64,000 nt of DNA from Dama dama (lineage: Eukaryota > Chordata > Mammalia > Artiodactyla > Cervidae): assembly GCF_033118175.1 (NCBI RefSeq), contig NC_083699.1:49077001-49141000 (forward strand). The letters are read 5' to 3'. The stretch's first letter is position 1, and each line of letters starts with the position of its first letter. Shown one piece after another: positions 13,430 to 23,216 of this stretch. The notes under the pieces are model-generated. The model saw only the letters and a list, made by a program, of their open reading frames with translations. It was not told the DNA's origin and did no database searches. A program made the position numbers and the translations under genes.

Positions 13430-13795
13430 TGCGTTGTTACAAACTTCTTTACTGGGAAAGAAGTTCTGACGCATGCCATAACTTTGAGGACATGATGCTA
13501 AGTGAAAAGTTAGACATAAAAAGGACAAATGTCATCTAATTTCACTTATATGAGAAAGGTTGGAGAAACAAATTTATAGAGCCAGAAAATAGATTAGCGG
13601 TTACCACTTGCTGGGCAAGAGGGCTGTGGGGAGTTACTTCCGAGGGGTACAGAGTCTCAGTTTGGGGGTGATGAAGAAGTTTTGGAAATAGTTCAAGCTG
13701 CACCACATGGTGAATATTATTCATGCCATTGAACTATACCCTTAAAAATAGTTTAAATGGTACATTTTATATATATATTTCCACATCAAACAACA
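13430..13795 (+). repeat. L1M-type LINE 3' UTR fragment, sense
   Basis: 'gatgctaagtgaaaagttag', 'aatttcacttatatgagaaa', 'tggtgaatattattcatgcc' and 'cccttaaaaatagtttaaat' match the 3' region of L1MA/L1MB elements. It ends in an AT-rich stretch and a short CA run. Confidence 0.6.
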
Positions 13796-14449
13796 CACAC
13801 ACACAAAAACAAAAAACCCTTTGCTGGAGCAGAGGAGGTTGGAGCTCTGTCAGTGTTCCCATGGCTTTGCCTTCCCTTTTGTTTTTAAAAGAACAATCTC
13901 TATTTTTAGGGATTTTCACACAAAGGCTCCTGTGGGTGTGGGAAGTACTCCCAGCTGCCCTCCTGTTTCTCAGAAGCCCACAAGGAGGCCTAGCAGGTTA
14001 TTTCAGGCTTAGGAAATATGCCGGATTGGAAATAGAGATAATTTAATCTCTGCATGTTGATGACTTTTTTTCTTTTTCCTGCAAGCCGGGGTCCTGGACA
14101 CCTTACCTCATCCCTAATCCCTTCAAGGTAATTCCTTCCCACACCTCAGCATGCCCGAGGGCACTTTCTTGGCGAAAGAATTCCACTTCCGGCAAGGCTG
14201 AGGGTCACCTGGGTCGCGTGGCCGCTGCACACTGGGGTCCCTGGAGCGCAGTCTTAGTCTCTAGCCCCAGTGCTTCTGCTCCCCAGCCGCTCATGCCTGC
14301 GTTCAGCAGTGTTAGAGCAGGTGCAGTGAGTAGGCTCGCGTCCTGTCACCCTAATCCGAGGGCCGTGCACCTCGGCGGGGTGCGGTGAACGAGCTATCCA
14401 GAGCGGTGGCTGGTCAAGTCTGAGAGTTTGCGGACTCTTCCCTTGTCCA

Positions 14450-15120
14450 CTCCCGCACCTCCTACGCAGTCCCTTCCCACCCCTGTTAAGATTGCTGTTC
14501 CTTTCTCCCGGGAGCTCTCCTGGGCGGCCGACGGTGCGCGGGCACCACCGTTGGGGAGGGGAAGTGTCCGCAGCCCATCTCTCTCCGCCTGGATCCGAGA
14601 GTCGTGGCCGCGGCGCCCGAGCTCGGGCCGGACGCCTCGTCAGCGGGACAGCTGGGACCCGTGCGGCGCGCACCTGGTCAGCCACGTGGCGGCGGGGCGG
14701 GGCCTGGGCGGGGCCTGGGCGGGGCGGGCCCCGCTCTAGGAGCCGGCGTCCCACAGGTGAGGGCGGACGCCGAGCGGCTGGTGGGTGGGGAGAGCGCAGG
14801 GTGGTCGTGGGGGGGCTCCTCTTTCCGGGGAACTCTGTAAGCAGGAGCCCGGCTTGGGTCACCTTTGCCCTCTGCTCAGGTAGACCCCCTTTCTGTCTGC
14901 ACACGGCAACTGGGATCCGAGCCTCCCGCCCGGGCCAAGGCTTCCTGAGAACTTGGTTCGAGAGGGGCGGAGGCTGGAGGGGGGCGGGTGTACTCTGCGC
15001 TTTAGGGGTTCGGGTAAGTGGGGTTACTGGAGGGACGCGAGTTCGAGTTCGGCGTTGACCGAAACCCTAGGGGTCTGTGCTCTAAGAGTGTTCGGAGCGC
15101 GTCTCGGTAAGTCTCCGGGT
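14450..15120 (+). promoter_or_regulatory. SLC12A8: CpG-island promoter of SLC12A8
   Basis: The base composition changes sharply to GC-rich with frequent CpG between about 14,450 and 15,120, the only such block in the window. A cluster of GC boxes (GGGGCGGGGC and GGGGCGGGCC types) lies at about 14,692-14,731, made of a tandem 11-base unit 'ggggcctgggc', and a CACGTG E-box lies at about 14,683. No TATA box is evident. It sits about 0.8 kb upstream of the SLC12A8 start codon. Sp1-family binding and dispersed start sites are inferred from these features. Confidence 0.75.
14640..14756 (+). other. SLC12A8: Candidate non-coding exon 1 of SLC12A8
   Basis: A consensus donor (CCACAG|gtgaggg) ends this stretch at 14756, immediately downstream of the GC-box cluster. 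That would give a 5' UTR exon spliced to the coding exon at about 15.5 kb. The 5' boundary is not visible and the value given is nominal. Possible acceptors for the next exon are at 15504-15505 (tactttccag), 15520-15521 (ctacccag) and 15543-15544 (atttccag). Transcript data would be needed to choose. Confidence 0.4.
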
Positions 15121-15548
15121 CCTTGACCACCTGCAGCCAGTTCTAGTGGATCGATGGTGTCCTGGCCCTGGACAGAGGGGTTCACAAGGAAGGAGAGGAG
15201 GTTAAACTGTGTCCTCAGGGGCTGGGCAGCTAGGCAGTCGGCTCCGACCCCTGTGTTGAAGGAGCTCAGGGAAAAAAGAGCTGGGGGCAGCTGTGGCTTT
15301 AAAAGAACAGCAACATTTGAGTTCTAAGAGGGAGTCTGAAGGAGGAGTGGGATCAAATATTTGGGTGCCAAAGAGGGAAGGAGATGTTTCCAGATGAGGC
15401 AAGACAAAGTCCCTTCCTCAGCCAGGGCCTGGTATAGGAAGGATGGGCAATAAGGATCCAGGGAAAGAGGAGCCAGACTGACCAGGGACACTGTTTACTT
15501 TCCAGGGGTCTCCCTACCCAGACCACCAGGACCCCCATTTCCAGAAGA

Positions 15549-15599
15549 ATGGCCCAGATGTCTCAAGTGCAGGAACTCTTCCACGAGGCAGCCCAGCAG
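15549..15599 (+). CDS. SLC12A8: SLC12A8 first coding exon (residues 1-17)
   Basis: This exon encodes MAQMSQVQELFHEAAQQ and ends at a good donor (CAG|gtaggc) in phase 0, so it joins in frame to the exon at 34050. The start codon has a strong context, A at -3 and G at +4. A second in-frame ATG at codon 4 could also be used. The peptide is the short, hydrophilic, cytoplasmic N-terminus; the matching human N-terminus, as I recall it, differs at very few positions. The 5' UTR part of the exon begins at one of three candidate acceptors between 15505 and 15544. Confidence 0.92.
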
Positions 15600-16915
15600 G
15601 TAGGCCTGGGTGGTGTGGGGGTCTGTGAGAAAAGGTCACCAGGCAAGATGCTGAATGGAAGCGTTAGAGTGCACTATTTTAAAAGTAATGATCTCAGACG
15701 TTTATTTTGGTATTCCAGCTTAATTGCAAAAATGTTACAGCCAACTCCTAGCCATCTGTGTGCAAAAAATATTCTTTGGTATCTAGCAGATTCCGAATCC
15801 TGGACACTCCTCCTCCTACCCTGCCCCACCCATGGAGATTTTCCCTGAACAGAGGGAGGATTGAGATAATACAAACTCCTTTTAATATTGAATCAAACCA
15901 ATGTAAGAAGGTAAATTTATTTCTGAGAAAGTATATACTGAAGCCAAATAGATTTCTGGATTCCCTGATATCTGCAGGTTTTCCTTTTTCTTTCTTTCTT
16001 TATCCTCTCCCTGTTGATTATTACAGTAAGTATTGAATGTAGGTATGGAATTAAAGTGACCCTCCCCTAAACAACAAACCAACCATGCTTAGGCATTTAT
16101 CAAGAAGCTGCTTGCACCAGGGTCTTTGCTATATGATGATCACTCAACTGTGAAGTTTTCAGTCTCTTGGATATCTCTCATCTTTACAGAGAGGGGTAGA
16201 GGGGTTTTCTGGCATTGTAACAGGGAGAATGAGCCCCCCAAAAGGAGAGAGAATCAACTCATGGCCTCACACAGTAACAAGAAAATAGTGTCCAAAGCCG
16301 GGGAGTCCTGAGCCAAAGGGCAGAGGCTGGAGAGGCACATGGGATTCAGGATTGGTGGGGGAATCCAAGCTTGCTAGTTATCCCTCTTCATGTGCAGGGG
16401 TACATATGAAAAATGCAGCGTGGTGGCTGGCAGCTGGCGAGTGCTTAGCAAAAGGTACTGTTCCCCTTCCCACTGGCAGGCCCAGAACTATATCCTGCAT
16501 TCTCTACTGAGCTCCTTACACCCAGCCCCCCAAGATATTCAAGTTGTTTAGAAATGAGTGACTGGAGACCCAGAATAGCTACTCAGAGAGATTTCAGTAC
16601 TCTTGCCCAGAAGTCTTTGCTCCTAGGTGAAAGAGCCAGTACCATATTTTTAATGTGGTTGAGTACCCTTAGAGAAACCTTGACTTATTTATTTTATTTA
16701 ACTTTAAAAATGCATTTAGCTCGACCAGTCTCTCATCATACTTGCCATGCATTTTATTTGTGTTTGCAAGACTGTACTTGAGTGTTTATGCACCTAGTAT
16801 ATGTTCATGGTCTACTTCCTAAATAACGGGTACTGTGTTAAGCTTGAAAAATGTACCCAGATGGAAAATGTGAGGCCCTTGTTTCCAGGGATTCCAAAAG
16901 GAGAGCACTTGGTTC

Positions 16916-17012
16916 ATTGCTGTGATGGACAGGGAGGCCTGGCGTGCTGCGATTAATGGGGTCGCAAAGAGTTGGACACGACTGAGCAACTGAACTGACT
17001 GAACTGAACTGT
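16916..17012 (+). mobile_element. BovB LINE 3' end fragment
   Basis: 'tgatggacagggaggcctgg', 'ggtcgcaaagagttggacac' and the terminal 'actgaactgaactg' run are the 3' end of ruminant BovB, 5'-truncated to about 95 bases. It is inserted in an antisense L2 remnant that continues at 17.0 kb. It is the first ruminant-specific insertion in the window. Confidence 0.85.
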
Positions 17013-17310
17013 GATCCTCTCTCTTGTTTAAAACCTTGAGTGGCTCCCCATATCTATCACACAAGAGTTCGAACTCTTTAGCCTAGGTCCTGCACAGTCT
17101 GACCCAGTCTGAGTTTCAGACCTGCTCCCCTGCATCTTACTCTTTGTACCCCACCTTTCAGACAAAGGTCCATTCCCTACGCCCTGTACTTGTATCTTTC
17201 CCCTTGCTGATCTTTGCTAATACTTCTCACTCAGCTGATTTGTCTCTAAACTCTCCAAGTATCTAAGGCTATGCCTGGCATTTAAGTGGTCAGTAAATGT
17301 TAATTGACTA
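17013..17310 (-). repeat. L2 LINE remnant, antisense
   Basis: 'aaaaccttgagtggctcccc', 'agttcgaactctttagccta' and 'ggcatttaagtggtcagtaa' match the antisense L2 3' region in order. Diverged. Confidence 0.6.
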
Positions 17311-17386
17311 ACCAAATGAATAAGTAACAGATGACCACAGTGCAAGCTAAATTGCCATGAGTGCCCTAAGAGAGGGTTGATTTTTA

Positions 17387-17527
17387 TTTAAAAAATTTTT
17401 TATAATTTATTAAAGCCACAACCGCATGGCATGTGGGATCTTAGTTCCCTGGCCAGGGATTGAACCCATGCCCCCTGCAGTGGAAGCACAGAGTCTTAAC
17501 TGCTGGACCACCAGGGAAGTCTCAAGT
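17387..17527 (-). mobile_element. CHR-type (tRNA-Glu-derived) SINE, antisense
   Basis: 'gggatcttagttccctggcc', 'agggattgaacccatgcccc' and 'gctggaccaccagggaagtc' are the reverse strand of the ruminant/cetacean CHR SINE. An 11-base direct repeat GTTGATTTTTA flanks it (17376-17386 and 17528-17538), consistent with a target-site duplication. Confidence 0.85.
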
Positions 17528-17679
17528 GTTGATTTTTAAAATGATGGATGTAAATGCCTATGTATCTCCTTCCTCTCCATCTCCCTCAATCTCTGAACAT
17601 AGAGGGATTAGACAGTGTTCATTGTCAAGGCCTTTGGTGTTCATTATCTAGACATCTTGGAAATCTCTCCCTTTGTCTT

Positions 17680-18245
17680 CCTTGCCCTGTCTTGTCCAAG
17701 GTATCATTTCTTAATTGAATTATTTCATACCTTCCTAACTTCTTTCTCCACATCTCCTCTAAAGCGATCCCTTTTTAAAGCACAAGTCTGTGCATTTGAC
17801 TCCTCTGCTTAAAGCCTTTCCATGCGTTCTCGCTGCCTTCAGAACTCAATTCAGACTCCTTACCTTGGCCCCCACATAGCCTCTCCCCACCCTCTCTCAC
17901 CATGATCTGACTGGCTTCCTCTGCTCCCTCCCATAGCATGCTCTGGCAGTGCACTTGCTCTGCAGTATTGAAGTAAGCTATTTCTTTCCTGTCTTCCTTG
18001 GTGGTGGTGGTGGTTTAGTTGTGAAGTCATGTCCAACTCTTTCGATCCCACGGACTGTAGCCTGCCAGGCTTCTCTGTCCATGGGATTCTCCAAGCAAGA
18101 ATACTGGAGTGGGTTGCCATTACCATCTGCCTTAAGGCTGTGAATTCCTGAAGTTCAGGGCATTGTCTTATTCATTTTTGTGTCCTCAGTACTTGTCGTT
18201 AGTGCTCAGCATATGGAAGATGCTCAGTCAGTGCCAGTTCTACTT
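17680..18245 (-). repeat. L2 LINE remnant, antisense, split by a SINE
   Basis: 'cacatctcctctaaagcgat', 'cagactccttaccttggccc' and 'cagggcattgtcttattcat' plus the 'agtgctcagcatatggaaga' end follow the L2 antisense order. The SINE at about 18.00-18.13 kb interrupts it. Confidence 0.6.
18000..18133 (-). mobile_element. Bov-tA/Bov-A-type SINE, antisense, partial
   Basis: 'gtcatgtccaactctttcga', 'tccatgggattctccaagca' and 'aatactggagtgggttgcca' are the reverse strand of the bovine tRNA-derived SINE. It begins with a short GGT repeat. Confidence 0.85.
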
Positions 18246-18344
18246 AACGGAACTCACCTGGCTAAGGACAGGGGAAGCTGCTATTTGCATTAGGTCTTGA
18301 AGGGTCAATGGTAAAGTTGGGACACACATCCCAGGCTGAAAGGG

Positions 18345-18492
18345 TAAGAAAATGATAATAACTACCAACTTATTATGTGCTGAACACATAATGTGCGTCA
18401 CCTCTTTTAATCTTCACAACATTCTGAAGTAGATATAGTAATTATTTTGGTTGACAGATGAAAAACAGAGGCACTTTGAACCCGAGCGTGGT
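18345..18492 (-). repeat. MIR SINE, antisense
   Basis: 'cttattatgtgctgaacaca', 'cttttaatcttcacaacatt' and 'acagatgaaaaacagaggca' match MIR on the reverse strand. Confidence 0.75.
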
Positions 18493-18913
18493 TGTTGCCA
18501 AGGTCCAGGCTTTAATCCTTTCTGCTTTATGCCTCCTGCCTCAATGGCCGGAGCAAAGCATGTATGGGAACAGATAGCAGGCTGGACAGCTAACATGTTT
18601 GAAGTGGTTGGCCTTCCAGAAGTTTCCCATGAACCTTTTTCTCCCTTTACTTCAGGTTTGGGAGTTAGGAATTCTGCTCAGAGCTTTGAGGTTTGAAGAG
18701 CATGGGACCAAGAAGGCCATGCCCAGTGGGAAGACAGGCTGGGGGGTGTTACCCTAAACCCTTCTGTTCAGATCTGCTCTTCTCTTGGTCACTGTGTCTG
18801 GAAAGTAGGTCTTAGGAGATCTGGGAAGAGTGGGGATGCTTCCGAGTTAAGTGGAGGGGTTAACGAATGGATTCTTGGCTTGCTTTACTCATTTCGGGAC
18901 CAGATTTGGTATG

Positions 18914-18950
18914 TGTGGGTGGGTGGGGGTGGGTGGGTAGGGGTGGGTGT
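18914..18950 (+). other. G-rich tract, G-quadruplex candidate
   Basis: Seven runs of three to five G separated by one or two bases lie on the + (coding) strand of intron 2. This meets the usual G3+N1-7 pattern several times over. Folding is inferred from the sequence pattern. Confidence 0.7.
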
Positions 18951-19004
18951 TGGTCAAGCAGACCAGCTGGGAAGGGTCTGTAGATCTGAGGGTTGATGGT
19001 GCTG

Positions 19005-19190
19005 CCTGGTTCAAGTACTGACCCTAACAATTTATAACTTTGGGAAAGTTACTTCACCTGGTTAAGCCTTTGTGTCCTCCCATAAAATGACTACAATAAT
19101 AGAACCTACCTTAGAGAATTATGAAGATTAACAGAGATACTTCATGTAAATGTTTAGTATAGCACTCAGTTCATAGGAGGCATTTTGTAA
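19005..19190 (+). repeat. MIR SINE, sense
   Basis: 'ggttcaagtactgacccta', 'aactttgggaaagttacttc', 'cctttgtgtcctcccataaa' and 'gttcataggaggcattttgt' follow the MIR consensus order. Confidence 0.75.
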
Positions 19191-19539
19191 ACATTGTCTA
19201 ATAATAAAACTGAGATGGGGGGTATGTATTTGGTCCATGAGGTAGTGATGTAAATGATCAGAGGGTTCAGTTGGCAAATGAATACATGACTCTGCACATC
19301 AAATTCAGGTAGAAGACCTAAGGTAGGAGTCCCCAATCCAGAATAATTTCCTTGGCCAAAACCAGAGACTGGGATAGTGTCTGGGACACTCTGGATGATG
19401 TGGGATGGGCAGTCCATTGAGGACGATTTATATGCCTGGAGTGGTTTGGGAATGTGTGTGTGTGTGTACCTTGTGGAGATATGAGTCATTTCAGGAACCT
19501 CTGTCCCCAGGCACTTCACTGATGTGCAGTGTGGTTTAA

Positions 19540-19760
19540 GGGTGGACTTGAACCTGGGAACCTGGGGTTCCCAATTCTGCCTGTGCCACTAGGCATTCCA
19601 GGCCTTTGGAGAATTTACTCAAGGGCTTGCCCTGTTACCACAACTGCAAGATGGGGTGAGTGTACCTGATTTTCAGGGTTCTTACGCCATCTGCAGAAGG
19701 GTCTGGCCCTGTGCCTGTCACATGGTGCACACTAAACACAGTGCTTGTCCGGTGAGCAGA
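19540..19760 (+). repeat. MIR-like SINE, sense, diverged
   Basis: A 'cctgtgccactaggcattcc' box, 'ggagaatttactcaagggct' and 'ccctgtgcctgtcacatggt' recall the middle and end of MIR, with heavy divergence. Confidence 0.45.
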
Positions 19761-20759
19761 TGAAGCAGCTTTCACACAGAAGCCCAGTCGAGTAGTCTGC
19801 TTGTGAGATGCAGGGCTGGAAAGCTAAGGAGCAGCTGGTGCCAGAGGGAGGTGAATGGAAAGCTAATGGCCTTTGATGCCAGCCGTGTCTCCATCAGTCA
19901 CTGGACAGAGAGGACTGTGACAGACATGGTGGTCAGGAGGATGAAGCTGACAGGAGAAAGGAGGTAGCTGGAGACAGGGAGGGATGGCAAGTGGACATCT
20001 GTGCAAGGTCTGAAGTCCAGCAGGATCCAGTGCTCTTAGTGTGGGAAACAGCAGGAAAAGTTGGCTCAGCTTAGCAGGTATTTGTTGAGTGCCTGTTCTT
20101 GCCAGGATCTCCAGCGAGTGCTGCAGATAGTAAAACAGAAGTCTCTTAATCATGATGGAATAAGGGATGCCTCCCACTAGTCTGGTGTGCTGTTTTCCTT
20201 CTCTCAGGATTGGACAGTCTCCAGAAAAACTTAAAGGGAAGCTGTGTCATGCTGTGGTCTGAGAATCAGTGACCAAAAGCTGCAGGTTAGCTAGTGTGAG
20301 TAACTCATTCTCTTCCTTCGTTATCCAGCTGGAGACTTGGGATCCAGCAGGAGTGAGTCTGTGAGGACCCTGTCCTAGGAAGTCTATAGGCTAACTTCTG
20401 GCCGGCCTGAGCTAATCACCCTAGAAAAAAGCCTGCTGCAGACTCAGGGAGTAAGTGCCCATCAGAGCTATGGCATCTAGCACACGTGTGAGCCAGGGTG
20501 TGAGCTCTTCATGACGCTGCACCAGGACTCGGTGCCGCCAGACTCCCTGCCTCCTTTCCCTTCTCTGGCCTCTCCAGTGCTTGCTTCCTGTCCTCGCTTC
20601 CTCAGTTCAGTGGCTCACTGAGGTTAGCTCAGTGTGGTAAGAGTAAGAAAGAATATGATCCAGTTGTGGGACCAGCAAGAGAGGCAGAAAGAGGCGAACA
20701 TGTTAAGAGACAGAGGCGATACAAGTTATTGCAATGAATAAAGAGGAATTTTCTACTCT

Positions 20760-20925
20760 CAAACTCAAAAAAATGGAGGCCTTCTCAGAGATCCTCTGGT
20801 CCAGCCCTTGCTTAGCTTGTCCATAAACAAGCCCAGAGATGTGGAATGACTTGCCCAAAGATACATAAAGAGAGTGGCAGAGCCAGGTGAGAACTGAGCC
20901 CTGAACACCCTCACCCTATATCATG
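20760..20925 (-). repeat. MIR-like remnant, antisense
   Basis: 'cccagagatgtggaatgact', 'tgcccaaagatacataaaga' and 'gtggcagagccaggtgagaa' match the antisense end of the MIR/MIR3 group. Confidence 0.55.
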
Positions 20926-22789
20926 GCTCTGGGTTGATCTTAATGCAGCCAATCTTTAGATTATAATTTTGAGCATTGGTATTAGGCTTCATCACAAAAG
21001 CTTTGCTGTGGTTTTCTGCACCCTTATTAGCCCATGTACAGTTAAGAACTGACTTTCATTTTTGCATTTTTCAGGCCCATTTTGGCATCTTTAAAAAGCC
21101 AATATGCAAAGTGAGCCTTGGCAGCCATATGCTAGGTGATAGCTTATAGCTTTGTTAGAATATAGAGAAATGAATGCACCTGAGGAGAACAGAAAAGGGA
21201 ACCTAGGACAAGGCTGTCTTGTTATCCCCTCTTATCCTGATAGGGAAACTGGGGTCCAGAGTGGTTGGGTGGAAGAGAAGGGCTTACATCTGGGATTCTG
21301 GGAGTCATGACCCCTATCACCCTCCCCGTTTCTGGAGGGCATGAAGCTTATACCATTTTTAGGGATTCTCTTCAGTCAAAAGGATACAAATTATAAATAC
21401 AAAATTAGGTATAGTCTTTGGAGAGACTCAATGCAAGTGAAGGCTCTTGAGGCTTAAGCTGTTAGCTTCACTGTGAAAGACCAATGGTACCTGGACAGAA
21501 CCACCTATGGGATATAACAGAAGAAACAGGCTTGGGCCCTGGAGCTTGGGAGAGAAGAAAGAGCAGCAATTACTCTCAGGGTTGAAATGAGTCTGCAACT
21601 TTCATATGAGCTTGGTTTGTCTATCTTGCTCTCTCTCTGTTGTCTTCAGCCCCTTCCACTTTACAGGCCTACTTGTCACTTAGCCTAGGAGGTCAGCCTC
21701 GAAAATGACAATGCTCTGAAAATACTTCATATTTGTAAAAAGTTGGAGTGGAGACATTTTCTGGATGAAGAAACTAGAATGAAAGTGATTCTTCACTGAA
21801 ATGAATGAGTTGGTGTTGTCTCATTTATATTCACAGGATCTTCATTTGTAAGGGGACTGATGACACAGAGAGATCAGTGCCATTGGAAGAATTTACTGCT
21901 TACATTTCTCAAGAGAAGGAGGAATGCCATGCAGGGCCACAGGGGAAGCACCAGGTTCTGGTCAGGAGGCAAAAGCAGGAATGAAGGGAAAACCTGGGCC
22001 ACAGCCTTTATTGTGCTTTTGGTGGGAAGGGCAGGGCAGGGTAGAGCAAACAGCTTAGGACTGGCTGGTTTTAATAGTTCTGGTAAACTTTGGCAGTAGA
22101 GGTGGTCTCTGGTTTCCTCGAAAATGGCCTGGGGATGATTTAGAGCAGGAGAAATATTGACTTGGTGTGTGAGAATTAGATAAACAGAGTGGCTTAGGGA
22201 ATATACTCAGAATTGGTAGGTTTGCATATGGAAGGCATGCTCCTGGCCAGCTGTGTGCTATCTATAAGAGCTGATTAGGGTTGATCTGTTCCCTGAACTG
22301 CAAGATTTTTAAGATGTCATAATGTCATAAGACAGGAAAAAACATGATTAATATATTCTGCCTAGCTATGAATGAATGAACTAGATGACTTAAAATTTTC
22401 TTTCTGCCTTAGGGTATATTTCATCCATGGTCAAATACAGAAAAGAACGCAGTCCTTTATTTAATAGTTTGAAGTTTGGAAGGAGAATCCTAGAGGCTGT
22501 GTTAATGATTCTGAAGTACTTTTCTTATAATTTGTGTAAGGAGCTGCTAGGTGGTGCTTAGACTCTGGTCTGGCCTGATTGAACAACCTGGCTTCCTATA
22601 GGAGTGGATGACAGAATTTTAGCTTATTTTTCCATTTATTTTATTCTTTTGCTGACAAAATCTCTCTCTTCAGGATAGAAGTTTAAATACTAGATAGATC
22701 TATATTCATAAAACAATATCAAATAAAAAACATTTAAAGAAATATGCATACCTTATGGAGTGTAATTCAGTATCTCTTCTTGCTCTTTT

Positions 22790-22918
22790 CCAGGCAAGAA
22801 TACTGGAGTAGGTTGCCATTCCCTTCTCCAGGGGATCTTCCCAACCCAGGGATCGAACCCAGGTCTCCCACACTGCAGATGGATTCTTTACTGTCTGAGC
22901 CAGCAGGGAAGACTTGTT
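22790..22918 (-). mobile_element. Bov-tA SINE, antisense, partial
   Basis: 'ccaggcaagaatactggagt', 'ccaacccagggatcgaaccc' and 'gtctgagccagcagggaaga' are the reverse strand of the 5' two-thirds of Bov-tA. Confidence 0.88.
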
Positions 22919-22948
22919 TGCTTTTTAATCATTATCAAGTAGTAATGT

Positions 22949-23216
22949 GGGGCTTCCCAGGTGGCGCTAGTGGTAAAGAACCCACCTGCCAGTGCAGGAG
23001 ATATAAAAGACGGGGGTTCAATCCCTGGGATGGGGAAGGTCCCCTGGAAGAGGAAATGGCAACCCACTCTAGTATTCTTGCCTGGAAAATCACATGGACA
23101 GAGAAGCCTGGCTGGCTACAGTTCATGGGGTCACAAGGAGTTGAGCACAACTGAGCATGCATTTGTGCAAGTGCCTGTGCACGCACATGCACACACACAC
23201 ACACAGACACATACTC
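22949..23216 (+). mobile_element. Bov-tA SINE, full length, with CA tail
   Basis: It starts 'ggcttcccaggtggcgctag', carries the tRNA B-box-like 'gggttcaatccctgggat', and ends with the diagnostic (CA)n-rich tail. A perfect 14-base direct repeat TCAAGTAGTAATGT flanks it (22935-22948 and 23217-23230), so both boundaries are exact. It lies 30 bases from an oppositely oriented SINE at 22790-22918. Confidence 0.95.

Noticed and set aside
13821..14046. Short overlapping frames upstream of the CpG island as a possible alternative first coding exon
   Set aside because: They lack a supported donor that joins in phase to the exon at 34050 and share no similarity with the SLC12A8 N-terminus.
14254..14904. 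216-codon open frame on the minus strand
   Set aside because: It lies across the CpG island, where stop codons are rare by composition. The product is rich in P, R and G, with no domain, and other frames of the same island are also open.
22949..23030. tRNA-like A and B box sequences in the SINEs
   Set aside because: They belong to tRNA-derived SINEs and do not fold as a complete cloverleaf; no true tRNA gene was seen.
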